From: Streptococcus gwangjuense
GTDB lineage: Bacteria > Bacillota > Bacilli > Lactobacillales > Streptococcaceae
Length of the DNA: 64,000 nucleotides
Direction: 5' to 3'
Assembly: GCF_003627155.1 (NCBI RefSeq)
Contig: NZ_CP032621.1
Span: 806,001-870,000 of the forward strand
Positions 54,495 to 64,000 of the stretch are shown in pieces (positions within the stretch are counted from its first letter, which is position 1; each line of letters opens with the position of its first letter). The notes under the pieces are model-generated. The model was not told the DNA's origin, searched no databases, and worked only from the letters and a program-made list of their open reading frames with translations. The position numbers and the translations under genes are program-made.

Positions 54495-55370
54495 CTAGTC
54501 CGTAATACGTTGATACATTTCGGGTCTTCTATCTCGAAACAAGCCCCAGTTTAGGCGTTCGCTTGCTCCCTTGTCTAGGTCATAAGTAGCTAACAGAACA
54601 GCTTCAGCTTGTCTTTCAGCTTGCTCTAGAATAGCTCCTGTTTCATCCGTCATAAAGGATGAACCGTAGAAGTCAAGACTGGAACTCTGTCCACCATTTT
54701 CCTCACTAGGAGTGACTTCCTCTAATCCATAACGATTGGCTGCAATAACTGGGACAATATTTGCTGCTGCGTGTCCTTGCATGGTACGTTGCCAATGACC
54801 ACAACTATCTGTATCCAAAATCGGCTCTGAACCGATGGCTGTAGGATAAAAGAGCAATTCAGCACCATTTAACGCAAGACAGCGCGCTGTTTCAGGGAAC
54901 CATTGATCCCAACAGATACCGATCCCAATCTTAGCATAGCGAGTATCCCATACCTTGAAACCTGTATTGCCAGGCGTGAAATAGAATTTTTCTTGATAGT
55001 AATGGTCATCTGGTATGTGGGTCTTTCGATAAACGCCCAGCACTTCCCCATCTGCATCAATGACGGCAATAGAGTTATACAAGACATTGCCATCTTTTTC
55101 ATAGAAACTGATCGGTAAAACAAGCTGTAGTTCCTTAGCAATCACCTTAAAATGCTGAATGGCAGTATTTTCTGCTACAGATTGGGCATGCTGGTAGTAG
55201 TCATACTGACGTTCCTGACAAAAGTATGGACGTTCAAATAATTCGGGTAAAAGAATAATTTGTGCACCTTGTTCTGCAGCCTGACGTACTAAACGCTCTG
55301 CTGTTTGAATATTTGTTGCCACATCCTTGGCACATTGCATCTGAATGGCTGAAACTTTTACATTTCTCAT
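54495..55370 (-). CDS. aguB: N-carbamoylputrescine amidase
   Basis: 291 aa nitrilase-family enzyme. Catalytic triad E43 (LPELFERP), K116 (YRKTHIPD) and C153 (GICWDQWFPE). Converts N-carbamoylputrescine to putrescine, CO2 and ammonia. Last gene of the polyamine operon. Confidence 0.96.
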   Translation of the reverse strand: MRNVKVSAIQMQCAKDVATNIQTAERLVRQAAEQGAQIILLPELFERPYFCQERQYDYYQHAQSVAENTAIQHFKVIAKELQLVLPISFYEKDGNVLYNSIAVIDADGEVLGVYRKTHIPDDHYYQEKFYFTPGNTGFKVWDTRYAKIGIGICWDQWFPETARCLALNGAELLFYPTAIGSEPILDTDSCGHWQRTMQGHAAANIVPVIAANRYGLEEVTPSEENGGQSSSLDFYGSSFMTDETGAILEQAERQAEAVLLATYDLDKGASERLNWGLFRDRRPEMYQRITD

Positions 55371-55379
55371 CTTTTTCTC

Positions 55380-56465
55380 CTATTCTGGGATTTGTTGGGT
55401 GATACAGTGAATATTTCCACCACCTAAGAGAATATCTCTGGCTGGTATTCCGACAACTTTACGGTCTGGGAAACACTTACTGAGGATATCTAAGGCTACT
55501 TGGTCATTTTTATCCTGAAACTGTGGCACTAAAACAGACTTGTTGGCAATATAGAAATTGACATAGGAAGCAGCAAGCCTTTCACCTGCGTATCGCTCTT
55601 CTTCACCTTCTTCGTAGGAATAACCAGGAAGATCTTCTTCTGTCACAACTTGTCGAACTGCAGGGATAGGCAATTTATGAATGGTGAAGTGTCGACCTTT
55701 TGCATCTGTTTCCTTTTCTAAAAGCGCTAAATCAGCTGCTGACATGGCATATTGAGGATCGCTTTTGTCATCTGTCCAAGCTAAAACAAGCTCAGCAGGA
55801 CCAACAAAGGTAGCAACATTGTCAACGTGTTCATTGGTTTCGTCCTGATAAATACCATAAGGAAGCCAAATAACTTTTTCAGCACCAAGGCACTCTAATA
55901 AGGTATTTTCAATTTCATCCTTACTAAGATGAGGATTGCGACCAGGACTAAGCAAGCAACTTTCAGTTACGAGAATGGTTCCTTGACCATCACTATGAAT
56001 GGCTCCACCTTCCAGTACAAAAGGTTTGGCATCATAAACAGGTATCTCTAAAACTTCTGCAAAGCGACTGGCTACTTGGTCATCTGCTTCATAGTCTTGG
56101 TAGAGACCGTCAACAGCACCACCCCAGGCATTGAAAGACCAATCTACCGCCAACTTTTCCCTTTTATCATTAAGAAGAATGGTCGGACCTGTATCACGCG
56201 CCCAAGCATCATTGGTGGGAATGTCTAAATAAACTACCTTGTCTCCAAGATAAGATTGGGCTTCAGATAGATAGTCTTGCTCCACCAAGAGATAAACGGT
56301 TTCCCCTTCTGCTATGGTCTTAATAATCTGGCTAAATGCTGCTTTAGCAGCTTTTCCTTGAAAAGGCCATGAACCTGGTCGAGTCGGCCATATCATGAGG
56401 GTACCATGATGTGGTTCGTACTCTGCTGGCATGTGATAGCCTAATTTTTTTGGACTGTCCATCAT
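55380..56465 (-). CDS. aguA: Agmatine deiminase
   Basis: 361 aa. The catalytic Cys is C354 in [11 protein letters not shown] at the C-terminus; [11 protein letters not shown] and [11 protein letters not shown] carry the other active-site residues. Converts agmatine to N-carbamoylputrescine. Starts ATGATG, overlapping nspC by 4 bases. Confidence 0.97.
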   Translation of the reverse strand: MMDSPKKLGYHMPAEYEPHHGTLMIWPTRPGSWPFQGKAAKAAFSQIIKTIAEGETVYLLVEQDYLSEAQSYLGDKVVYLDIPTNDAWARDTGPTILLNDKREKLAVDWSFNAWGGAVDGLYQDYEADDQVASRFAEVLEIPVYDAKPFVLEGGAIHSDGQGTILVTESCLLSPGRNPHLSKDEIENTLLECLGAEKVIWLPYGIYQDETNEHVDNVATFVGPAELVLAWTDDKSDPQYAMSAADLALLEKETDAKGRHFTIHKLPIPAVRQVVTEEDLPGYSYEEGEEERYAGERLAASYVNFYIANKSVLVPQFQDKNDQVALDILSKCFPDRKVVGIPARDILLGGGNIHCITQQIPE

Positions 56466-57589
56466 GATAATCTCCCTTTAAAGTCTTGATAGCCAAAGGC
56501 TTTAACTAAGCTGCAGTCACCCTGCTCGTCCATGAGATAGAGACTTGGCAATCCAATACCATTAAAGGTGTTATTTTTAACAAATGAGTAAATGGCCATG
56601 TCTTCGAAATAAAGTCTGTCTCCGATTTGGACTGGATTTTCAAAACTATAATCACCAATCACATCACCTGTCAGACAGGTATTGGAAGAAAGTCTATAGG
56701 TATGGGCTTTTTCCTGTGCCTCAAAGCCATTTCTCAAAGGTGGACGATAGGGCATCTCAAGTACATCAGGCATATGGCAGGTAGCAGAGGCGTCTAAAAC
56801 CAAGATTTCCATGCCGTTTTCTACAATATCCAATACTTCAGTTGCTAGATAACCTGCATTGAGCGCAATGGCTTCACCCGGCTCAATATAGACTTCAAGA
56901 TTGTAAGTTTCTCGGATACGCTTGATTTCAGAAATCAGCAAATCTACATCGTAGTCTTCTCTGGTGATGTGGTGTCCACCACCCATATTGAGCCATTTAA
57001 CTTGATGCAAATAGGATCCAAACTGCGCTTCTACTGCTTTCAAGGTTGTCTCTAAATCATCTGAACCTTGCTCACAAAGGGTATGAAAATGAAGACCGTC
57101 CACTAAATCCAACAAATCACTTGGTATCTTGTCTAGAGTAACTCCAAAACGAGATCCAGGTGCACAAGGGTCATAGAGCGCGTGATCTCCTTGAGTTGAA
57201 CACTGAGGATTGAGACGTAAACCGACACTAATACCAGTCTCTCGACAACGAGCCCCATGCTTACGCAACTGTCTCTCCGAGTTAAAGACGATATGGTCCG
57301 TTATCTCAAGCAATTCCTCCAAGTCCGTATCCTTGAAAGCAGGCGCAAAGACATGGACTTCCCCCGTAAATTCTTCTCTAGCCAGCTTCGCTTCATAGAG
57401 TCCACTAGCTGTCGTACCAGATAGGTACTGGCTAATCATGGGATAGGTTTTATAAAGAGAATATGCCTTCTGGGCAAGTAAAATCTTGCAACCGGCTTCT
57501 TCTTGCACATATTGTAGAATGCGGCAGTTGGCTTCTAACTTTGCCAAGTCAATGACATAAGCTGGTGTTGGTACTTGTTCTAGCTTCAT
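56462..57589 (-). CDS. nspC: Carboxynorspermidine/carboxyspermidine decarboxylase
   Basis: 375 aa PLP enzyme of the alanine-racemase fold. PLP lysine K41 in [27 protein letters not shown] and [11 protein letters not shown] loops are present. Decarboxylates carboxyspermidine to spermidine. Overlaps the upstream gene by one base. Confidence 0.95.
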   Translation of the reverse strand: MKLEQVPTPAYVIDLAKLEANCRILQYVQEEAGCKILLAQKAYSLYKTYPMISQYLSGTTASGLYEAKLAREEFTGEVHVFAPAFKDTDLEELLEITDHIVFNSERQLRKHGARCRETGISVGLRLNPQCSTQGDHALYDPCAPGSRFGVTLDKIPSDLLDLVDGLHFHTLCEQGSDDLETTLKAVEAQFGSYLHQVKWLNMGGGHHITREDYDVDLLISEIKRIRETYNLEVYIEPGEAIALNAGYLATEVLDIVENGMEILVLDASATCHMPDVLEMPYRPPLRNGFEAQEKAHTYRLSSNTCLTGDVIGDYSFENPVQIGDRLYFEDMAIYSFVKNNTFNGIGLPSLYLMDEQGDCSLVKAFGYQDFKGRLS

Positions 57590-58848
57590 TAGTCCACCAT
57601 TTGTGGATTTTCAACCACAACCCAAGGCAAGCCATACTCATTCAAAGCTTCCATGAATGGATCTGGATCCAATTCTTCAAGGTTGTAAACTCCAGGTTGT
57701 TTCCAAGTACCGTTCATAACTAATTTTGTCCCAATCATAGCTGGAACGCCTGTAGTGTAAGAAATAGCTTGTGAACCAACCTCTGCGTAGCATTCCTGAT
57801 GGTCGCAAACATTGTAGATGTAGATGGTCTTTTCAACACCATCTTTGACACCTGTAAAGATACAACCGATATTGGTTTTACCAACAGTGCGTGGGCCAAG
57901 GCTTGCAGGATCTGGAAGCAAGGCTTTCAAAAATTGAATTGGAACAATCTCTTGTCCGTTAAAATTAATAGCATCTGTACGAAGGAGACCAACGTTTTCT
58001 AAACATTTCATATGTGTAAGATAAGATTGACCAAAGGTCATAAAGAAACGAATCCGTTTGACTCCTGGAATGTTTTTGGCAAGTGATTCAATTTCTTCAT
58101 GGTGAAGGAGATACATGTCTTTTTGCCCAACTTGAGGGAAATCATACTCGCGTTTGATAGACATAGCTTCAACTTCTACCCATTTTCCATCTTCCCAGTA
58201 AGAACCTGGCGCAGAAACCTCACGGAGATTGATTTCTGGGTTGAAGTTTGTCGCAAACGGATAACCGTGGTCACCACCATTACAGTCTAAAATGTCGATA
58301 TAGTGGATTTCATCAAAATAATGTTTGAGGGCATAAGCTGAAAAGACACTAGTCACACCTGGGTCAAAGCCAGATCCAAGCAGAGCAGTCAAGCCGGCTT
58401 CTTTGAATTTCTCCTGATAAGCCCATTGCCATGAGTAGTCAAAGTAGGCTGTAAATCCAAGTTCCTTACAGCGTTTTTCATAGATAGCACGCCACTCAGG
58501 GTCTTCTGTATCCTCAGCCTCGTAGTTGGCTGTATCGATATAGTGAACACCTGTTGCCAAACAAGCGTCCATAATGGTTAAATCTTGATATGGTAAAGCT
58601 ACGTTCAAAACTGCTTCTGGTTTGTAGCTTTCGATCAAGGCAATCACTTCTTCAACCTTGTCAGCATCAAGAGCAGCAGTTTCAATTTTTGTCGTAGTTT
58701 TACCTTCTAGCTTCGCTTTCAAGTCATCGCATTTTGACTTGGTACGGCTAGCAATCATAATTTCTGTAAATGTTTCGCTATCTTGACAAATCTTTGAAAT
58801 AGCAACTTGGGCAACGCCCCCACATCCAATAACAAGTAAACGACTCAT
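57589..58848 (-). CDS. Carboxy(nor)spermidine dehydrogenase, saccharopine-dehydrogenase family
   Basis: 419 aa. N-terminal Rossmann motif VIGCGGVAQVA. The family condenses aspartate semialdehyde with putrescine (or diaminopropane) and reduces the product to carboxyspermidine, which NspC then decarboxylates. The adjacent nspC supports this activity over lysine metabolism. Often labelled lys1 in streptococci. Confidence 0.92.
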   Translation of the reverse strand: MSRLLVIGCGGVAQVAISKICQDSETFTEIMIASRTKSKCDDLKAKLEGKTTTKIETAALDADKVEEVIALIESYKPEAVLNVALPYQDLTIMDACLATGVHYIDTANYEAEDTEDPEWRAIYEKRCKELGFTAYFDYSWQWAYQEKFKEAGLTALLGSGFDPGVTSVFSAYALKHYFDEIHYIDILDCNGGDHGYPFATNFNPEINLREVSAPGSYWEDGKWVEVEAMSIKREYDFPQVGQKDMYLLHHEEIESLAKNIPGVKRIRFFMTFGQSYLTHMKCLENVGLLRTDAINFNGQEIVPIQFLKALLPDPASLGPRTVGKTNIGCIFTGVKDGVEKTIYIYNVCDHQECYAEVGSQAISYTTGVPAMIGTKLVMNGTWKQPGVYNLEELDPDPFMEALNEYGLPWVVVENPQMVD

Positions 58849-59705
58849 TTTTTTCCTTCCTCTTCTTCTAAAATGTCCTCAACATACTTGGGCAACATAA
58901 AGGCCCCCACATGTAAGTTTGCAGTGTAGTATTCCGTGAAAAGCTGGCGTTTTTTCCAGCCCTCCTTGTCAAAATCTTTGATAGGGTGGTATTTTTTCGA
59001 TGCAAATCCAAACAACCAATAGCCCGCTGGACTGGTTGGGATATGGGCCTGATAAACCCGACTGATTGGAAATGCTTGATTGACCTTGCGGTGCATGCTT
59101 CGGCAAGCTGACTCATCTTCGTCAAAGAAAGGACTCCCATGCTGATAGATCATGATTCCGTCCTCTTTCAAGGCTCTGTAACTGTTTCCGTAAAATTCCT
59201 TGGTAAAGAGCCCTTCCGTATGTCCAAATGGATCTGTCGCATCGTTGATGATAATATCGTAGTCATCTTCGCAGTTTCGTAAAAAGCGTAGTCCATTTTG
59301 GTAGTAAATGGTAACACGGGGATCATCTAGCCCTGCAGCAAAATCTGGAAAATACTCACGACAGACTTCAACCAGCATCTCATCCGGTTCCACAATATCG
59401 ATTTGCTCCAATTCTGGATAGAGTGTTAAAACTTGGGCCACACCGCCGTCACCACCCCCTATAACCAATACTTTCTTTGGATTGGGATGCACAGCCATGG
59501 GTACGTGGACCGTCATTTCGTTGTAGACAAAGTCATCTGCATCTGAAAACAAGACATGGCCATTTAAGATTAATATTTTCCCAAAAGCTGGCGTATCCAA
59601 GACTTCTATATCCTGCCATTCACTTTTTCCAGCATAGAGTTGCTTGGCAGTTCTCAAGGACAATTTCACATCTGGAGTATGAACTTCAGAAAACCATAAA
59701 TCCAT
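58845..59705 (-). CDS. speE: Spermidine synthase (aminopropyltransferase)
   Basis: 286 aa. GGGDGG (83-88) binds decarboxylated SAM; DATDPFGHTEGLF carries catalytic Asp. No speD is in the window, so the aminopropyl donor must come from elsewhere, or the carboxyspermidine route dominates. Overlaps the next gene by 4 bases. Confidence 0.95.
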   Translation of the reverse strand: MDLWFSEVHTPDVKLSLRTAKQLYAGKSEWQDIEVLDTPAFGKILILNGHVLFSDADDFVYNEMTVHVPMAVHPNPKKVLVIGGGDGGVAQVLTLYPELEQIDIVEPDEMLVEVCREYFPDFAAGLDDPRVTIYYQNGLRFLRNCEDDYDIIINDATDPFGHTEGLFTKEFYGNSYRALKEDGIMIYQHGSPFFDEDESACRSMHRKVNQAFPISRVYQAHIPTSPAGYWLFGFASKKYHPIKDFDKEGWKKRQLFTEYYTANLHVGAFMLPKYVEDILEEEEGKK

Positions 59706-61166
59706 CTAGTTCTCCTTTCTCTTAATGACGTTGATGTGATTGACCTCTGTATCTTCCGTCCCTTGGAGGGAACAACCACGTTCCTTGGCAAATTGGATAT
59801 AGTCTACAATTTCTCGTGTAATGCGTTCACCTGGAGCCAAGATTGGAATCCCTGGAGGATAGCACATGACAAATTCCCCACAGACTTGTCCAACAGAATC
59901 ATCCAAGGTCAAACTTTTTCTCTCTGAATAGAAGGCTTCTTGCGGAGACAGCACTAACTCGGGCTGGATATATTCTCCTGCTATCAAGTCCTTCCCATTT
60001 CGTGAGTATAGTCTCTTTATATCAGCCAAAGCACCGACCAAACGCTCGATGTCTTGGATACGGTCACCAATCGAAATATAGGCCAAGATATTGCCAATAT
60101 CACCAAACTCAATCTGAATGTCGTATTCGTCTCGTAGGAGGTCATAAACCTCGATACCTGTTAAGCCAATACCCTGAGTGTAAACTGACAGCTTGGTCAC
60201 GTCAAAATCACAGACCGACACACCATCTATTAGCTCTTTTGAGTAGGCATAGTAGCCACCGATAGCATTGATTTCACGACGAGCATACTCTGATAACTCA
60301 ATGACCTTCTCAAACGACTCTTTACCACGAAGAGCCAAGTTGCGACGCGAAATATCCAAGCTAGCCATCAACAAATAAGAGGCGGATGTTGACTGGGTAA
60401 GATTGATAATCTGACGTACGTATTCAGGATTCATCTGCTCCCCGATTAAAAGAAGCGAACTTTGTGTCAAACTCCCACCAGACTTATGCATGGAAACTGC
60501 TGCCATATCAGCTCCTGCTTCCATAGCAGAAATTGGAAGTTTATCAGTGAAATGCAAATGCGCTCCATGGGCTTCATCTACTAAAACCATCATGCCAGCT
60601 TCATGAGCCATTTTTGTCAATCCCTTTAGGTCTGAACAGATGCCGTAGTAAGTAGGATTGTTAATCAAAATGGCCTTAGCATCTGGATGGTCCTTTATGG
60701 CCTGGGCTACTCGGTCATTTTCAAGACCTAAAGCGATACCAATTTTAGGGTTCACACTCATCTCGATATAGATAGGAATAGCACCACATAGAACCAGGGC
60801 ATTGATAGCAGATTTGTGGACATTTCGTGGCAGAATAATCTTATCTCCAGCCTTGCAGGTGGAAAGAATCATAGTCTGCACCGATGAAGTTGTTCCCCCA
60901 ATCATGAGAAAGGCATGGGCTGCTCCAAAAGCATCAGCTGCCAGCTCCTCTGCATCCCGAATGATCGAAATGGGATGCCCTAAATTATCCAAGGGTTTCA
61001 TCGAATTAACATCAATGCCTACACATTTTTCACCTAGTAGTTCAACAAGTTCTGGATTTCCTCGTCCACGCTTGTGACCTGGAACATCAAAGGGAACAAT
61101 CCGTTTCTTGCGTAACTTCACCAAGGCCTCATAAATTGGGGCTTGATTTTGATCTAACTCTTTCAA
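59706..61166 (-). CDS. speA: Arginine (lysine/ornithine) decarboxylase, aspartate-aminotransferase fold
   Basis: 486 aa, the compact Firmicute form. PLP lysine K228 in SMHKSGGSLTQSS, preceded by VDEAHGAH. With aguA and aguB in the operon, arginine to agmatine is the expected reaction; older annotation calls it lysine decarboxylase (cad). First gene of the operon, RBS GAAAGGAG, translated from TTG 61166 or an equivalent start. Confidence 0.92.
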   Translation of the reverse strand: MKELDQNQAPIYEALVKLRKKRIVPFDVPGHKRGRGNPELVELLGEKCVGIDVNSMKPLDNLGHPISIIRDAEELAADAFGAAHAFLMIGGTTSSVQTMILSTCKAGDKIILPRNVHKSAINALVLCGAIPIYIEMSVNPKIGIALGLENDRVAQAIKDHPDAKAILINNPTYYGICSDLKGLTKMAHEAGMMVLVDEAHGAHLHFTDKLPISAMEAGADMAAVSMHKSGGSLTQSSLLLIGEQMNPEYVRQIINLTQSTSASYLLMASLDISRRNLALRGKESFEKVIELSEYARREINAIGGYYAYSKELIDGVSVCDFDVTKLSVYTQGIGLTGIEVYDLLRDEYDIQIEFGDIGNILAYISIGDRIQDIERLVGALADIKRLYSRNGKDLIAGEYIQPELVLSPQEAFYSERKSLTLDDSVGQVCGEFVMCYPPGIPILAPGERITREIVDYIQFAKERGCSLQGTEDTEVNHINVIKRKEN

Positions 61167-61229
61167 GACATACTCCTTTCAATATTTTTAGGACCTTATA
61201 AAAACTAAGGAACTAAAGGTTGACTCATG

Positions 61230-61557
61230 AAAAAAGAGCAGGATTTCACCTGCTCTGCAATCTTCTGACGTTTTTATGTTTGTTTCTGTTGAGTATGTCT
61301 GTTCCTGATGTTTCCTAACTCTCTAGTAGCAAATATTACGTACTTTATTGATCGTTTCACAAGATGACGTGTGCTTTCACCACACTAAAAATTTATGAAT
61401 TAGGACAAGTGTCCTAACATCAACTTATAAAAGTAGGCTTTTAACCCTATCAATAATGTGGTTTTTCAACCACGCTTCGGCATTCAACCCTGCCTGTCCG
61501 TAGGCATTTTTTACTCGGGTTTATATTTGCTAGAAAACATCATCTCATTTTCTAAGC
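61230..61557 (-). ncRNA. Structured leader RNA of the polyamine operon, ending in an intrinsic terminator
   Basis: A transcript of about 330 nt predicted from the promoter at 61564-61592 to the terminator AGAGCAGG-N6-CCTGCTCT-TTTTT (61230-61256), 64 bases before speA. In between are several perfect hairpins: GTGGTT/AACCAC (61460-61475), TTAGGACA/TGTCCTAA (61400-61417), GTGTG/CACAC (about 61369-61385) and GCCT/AGGC (61494-61507). No ORF is supported in this gap. A terminated, hairpin-rich leader before a biosynthetic operon indicates attenuation or a riboswitch, polyamine sensing being the obvious guess; it matches no riboswitch class I know. An independent small RNA is the alternative. Confidence 0.65.
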
Positions 61558-61563
61558 TTTATT

Positions 61564-61592
61564 ACTATATCATACTTCCAACATTCTGTAAA
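61564..61592 (-). promoter_or_regulatory. Promoter of the polyamine leader/operon
   Basis: On the minus strand TTTACA, 17 bases, TATAGT. Confidence 0.75.
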
Positions 61593-61718
61593 GTACTTTT
61601 TTTAAAAAACATCTACTTTTGTTCGGAAATATAATATTTTATATAGATTTTTATAAACTGTATAATGTGAAAGCGGATATAAAAAGAACTAGAAGGCTCT
61701 AGTTCTCAGATTTTGTAT

Positions 61719-62030
61719 TTAACGAATACTATGCTTATTCATCTTTTGATCAAAGATAGTCGTGATAATCTGACGCAATTCTTCTCTTTCTTTTTCTGGA
61801 ATTTCACCACTTGTTTGAGCTGCAGCGTAGAGTTCAGGGTGTTCAATTGAAATGCGTTTAATCGTACGTGTTGTTGCATGTTTTCTGACGAAAAACGGAA
61901 TGCGCTTAATCAAGTCTTGTGGTACTAGTGCAAGAATTTTCTCAGCAGTTTCCTTGTCACTAATCTTAGACGTCGTAAGCCCCTTCTTAATCATCTCTTG
62001 TTCTTTTTCTGTAAAATCTTTTAATTCCAT
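61719..62030 (-). CDS. Conserved small protein, unknown function
   Basis: 103 aa, soluble and helical (MELKDFTEKEQEMIKKGL; KRIPFFVRKHATTRTIKRI). No transmembrane segment or known motif. Weak AGGAGG-like RBS upstream (TAGGAGGAC). Flanked by noncoding DNA, so probably monocistronic. Confidence 0.7.
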   Translation of the reverse strand: MELKDFTEKEQEMIKKGLTTSKISDKETAEKILALVPQDLIKRIPFFVRKHATTRTIKRISIEHPELYAAAQTSGEIPEKEREELRQIITTIFDQKMNKHSIR

Positions 62031-62149
62031 TCGATTAGTCCTCCTATTTTCTTTAAGTTAAATTATATATCATTTATAGCAAGACGACAAATAGTCTGTT
62101 TGTAAAATTCTCTCTATCCTACAATTTTCCTGACACTCTTAATTGCTCT

Positions 62150-63892
62150 TTAATGAAAAATCACAAATCCATTTGGAGAGATAACAAGCTGATTCTCCAA
62201 TTCTTGGCAATTGCTTACTAGTGATACTGCTTCTTTCTCTACAAGATAATCATCTTTTGATTGGTTAAATATTGCTTTAAGGACCCGGCCTTCGTATGTC
62301 CATTCCAGAGCTACTATATCTTGTTTGATTTCTTTTAGGCTATACTTGCCGTGCTGAATGGTTGATGACGCTTGTTTTCTAATATTAATCAGCTGCTTCA
62401 TGAAATTCAGCATATCATTGTCACTTGATACACGTTCCCAAGGCATACAACGTCGACAATCTGGGTCTGGACCGCCGGTTAAGGAAAGCTCGGTTCCGTA
62501 ATAGATGCAGGGTGTTCCTTTTTGTAAAAAGAGAAAGGCTAGGGCTAATTTAACCAGTTGAACATCCTCATTGGCCGTCCACAAGATTCGTTCTGTATCA
62601 TGTGAATCCAAGAGATTAAACATGACCTCTGAAATCTGCTGCTTGTAATACATAGACTGACCATTGATTTCATCGATGAATTGGTCTGTCTTCTTAATTC
62701 CTCGTAAGAAATAGTCCTTGATACTATCAGATAAAGGATAATTCATGACCGCATGGAACTCATCTCCATTTAACCAAGGCTGAGACGTATGCCAGACTTC
62801 TCCTAGGATATAAAGATCAGGCTTTTTAGCTAAAACTGCTTTTCGAAAATCCTTCCAAAACTGATGGTCAATCTCATTAGCCACATCCAAACGCCAAGCA
62901 TCGATATCAAACTCTTCAATCCAATAAGTCGCAACCTTTAAAAGATAATTCTTGACCTCTGGATTGGCTGTATTTAGCTTAGGCATATAGTCCTCGAAAC
63001 CAAAAGCATGATAGGGTAAGTCTCTCTTATTAGCTGGCTTTTCAGTAGTCACTGGGAATTGTTGTATATGGAACCAATCCTTATAAGCAGATTGCTCACC
63101 ATTTTTGACAACATCTTGCCATTGAGGAGATTGCGAACCGATATGATTAAATACAGCATCCAGCATGATTTTCATGCCACGCTGATGAGCTTGTTCGACC
63201 AGCTCCCGAAAGGTCTCCTTGTCTCCAAAATGACAGTCAATTTCAAAGTAATCTGTCGTGTTATACTTATGATTGCTCGTAGATTCAAAGATAGGACAAA
63301 GATATAGTCCAGTAATGCCCAAGTCTTGCAAGTAATCCAGATGGTCAATAATCCCCTGTAAATCACCACCAAAGAAATCATCACTCTGAGGTGTGTTAGA
63401 TGAATCCCAGTCTAAAGTCCCTTCTAGGTTTAATAGAGCATTTCCATTGGCAAATCTCTCAGGAAATATCTGATACCATACCGTATTTGAAACCCAGTCA
63501 GGAACCTTGCAGGCATCAATCTCATGAAGATAAGGCAACTTAAATCCGTTTCCAATGGCATGAAGATTTTCTAGAGAACTTTCAACGCACCCTTTATCGC
63601 CATACAAAATACTTTGGCCTTCTGTATCCTTGAGTTCAAAGAGATACTGGATACGTGCAAAGTCGACGGACACTTCAACCTGCCAATAATCAAATAAGAC
63701 ATCAGAAGTTATCTTGATCATTTCTTTTGTATCCTGATAAAATTCCTCCATAAAGATAAAAGGATCACCATAATGCAAGTTGATGCTTTCGATGTCCCCT
63801 TTCTTAGTTCGAATCCGAATATGAAGCTTCTTATCCTTATAAAGATAGGCATACTCCGACTCAGGCCTGTGGTAAATGGCTGTTAATTCCAT
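62150..63892 (-). CDS. GH13 neopullulanase / cyclomaltodextrinase-like alpha-glucosidase
   Basis: 580 aa. An N-terminal beta domain (1-125) typical of the GH13_20 group, then the (beta/alpha)8 barrel with DAVFNHIG, WRLDVANE (nucleophile Asp), GEVWH (acid/base Glu) and LDSHDTER. No signal peptide, so it acts in the cytoplasm on imported maltodextrins or cyclodextrins. RBS AGGAGA 8 bases from ATG. A cre site in its leader indicates catabolite repression. Confidence 0.9.
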   Translation of the reverse strand: MELTAIYHRPESEYAYLYKDKKLHIRIRTKKGDIESINLHYGDPFIFMEEFYQDTKEMIKITSDVLFDYWQVEVSVDFARIQYLFELKDTEGQSILYGDKGCVESSLENLHAIGNGFKLPYLHEIDACKVPDWVSNTVWYQIFPERFANGNALLNLEGTLDWDSSNTPQSDDFFGGDLQGIIDHLDYLQDLGITGLYLCPIFESTSNHKYNTTDYFEIDCHFGDKETFRELVEQAHQRGMKIMLDAVFNHIGSQSPQWQDVVKNGEQSAYKDWFHIQQFPVTTEKPANKRDLPYHAFGFEDYMPKLNTANPEVKNYLLKVATYWIEEFDIDAWRLDVANEIDHQFWKDFRKAVLAKKPDLYILGEVWHTSQPWLNGDEFHAVMNYPLSDSIKDYFLRGIKKTDQFIDEINGQSMYYKQQISEVMFNLLDSHDTERILWTANEDVQLVKLALAFLFLQKGTPCIYYGTELSLTGGPDPDCRRCMPWERVSSDNDMLNFMKQLINIRKQASSTIQHGKYSLKEIKQDIVALEWTYEGRVLKAIFNQSKDDYLVEKEAVSLVSNCQELENQLVISPNGFVIFH

Positions 63893-63930
63893 TGTATCTG
63901 TCTCCTAGTTTGCTTTTATACGTATACAAC

Positions 63931-63943
63931 GCAAACGTTTTCA
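63931..63943 (-). promoter_or_regulatory. CcpA cre site
   Basis: Minus-strand TGAAAACGTTTGC fits the cre consensus TGWAARCGYTWNC. It lies downstream of the predicted +1, so CcpA binding would act as a roadblock. Confidence 0.75.
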
Positions 63944-63956
63944 CAATTGTTAATCT

Positions 63957-63985
63957 AGTATACTACTTTCGTATTTTATTTGCAA
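63957..63985 (-). promoter_or_regulatory. Promoter of the GH13 gene
   Basis: Minus-strand TTGCAA (63980-63985), 17 bases, TATACT (63957-63962). Confidence 0.8.
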
Positions 63986-64000
63986 GGTTTGTCCATAGAT

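Noticed and set aside
6940..57190. Polarised Chi (GCGCGTG) distribution around difSL
   Set aside because: Occurrences are on both strands on both sides of difSL in this window; no polarity can be claimed by eye.

Overview
The window reads as chromosome of a low-GC Gram-positive coccus of the Streptococcus mitis / oralis / pneumoniae group. Gene content and order (glgD-glgA, eno, ung-mutT-pyrC-MATE, an acetoin/pyruvate dehydrogenase operon with lplA, xerS, rnhB-rbgA, rexAB, and a speA-speE-nspC-agu polyamine operon) match what I know of that group. Strong AGGAGG ribosome binding sites, TTGACA/TATAAT and extended -10 promoters, and an XerS recombinase with its single difSL site fit Streptococcus. 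Genes run mostly on + left of difSL (about 37.95 kb) and mostly on - right of it, so the window probably spans the replication terminus.

Layout. 1-5.8 kb: end of the glycogen operon, a SerB-like phosphatase, a frameshifted glycerate kinase, a YueI-like gene with a possibly leaderless mRNA, and eno. 5.76-14.27 kb: island 1, in the 3' end of eno, bounded by 16-bp direct repeats. It carries int, a divergent repressor/Cro switch, a train of very small genes, a replication initiator and DnaC-like loader, a TerS-like gene, late-type genes and an autonomous tRNA-like RNA unit, and resembles a phage-inducible chromosomal island (phage satellite). 14.275-21.71 kb: island 2, starting one base further on and bounded by 78-bp direct repeats that contain what looks like the original eno terminator. 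It has an integrase, repressor, Cro and ImmA, plus cargo (MazF/PemK-like protein, zinc-ribbon membrane protein, DUF4190-like protein, and a membrane-anchored PUA/EVE-like protein), but no recognised replication or packaging genes.

21.7-26 kb: YkgJ-like and ClbS/DfsB-like genes, a 480-bp noncoding stretch with palindromes repeated about every 42 bp, and a two-gene unit of a DUF262/DUF1524 nuclease and a small membrane protein, a plausible defence locus. 26-37 kb: nucleotide housekeeping genes, MATE exporter, and the acoABC-E3-lplA unit, in which the lipoyl domain is on E3 and absent from E2. 36.8-38 kb: xerS and difSL. 38.4-50 kb: clcA, rnhB, rbgA, an unrecognised gene and rexA/rexB. 50-54.3 kb: Cof-type phosphatase, ABC exporter pair and a two-component system. 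54.5-61.6 kb: polyamine operon behind a structured leader of about 330 nt ending in an intrinsic terminator. 61.7-64 kb: a small conserved gene and a neopullulanase-like enzyme with a CcpA cre site.

Most chromosomal genes are ordinary. The parts that deserve attention are the tandem islands at eno, the tRNA-like RNA, the PUA/EVE-TM protein, the palindrome array beside the DUF262 unit, and the polyamine leader RNA. All calls are from reading the sequence; no database search was run.
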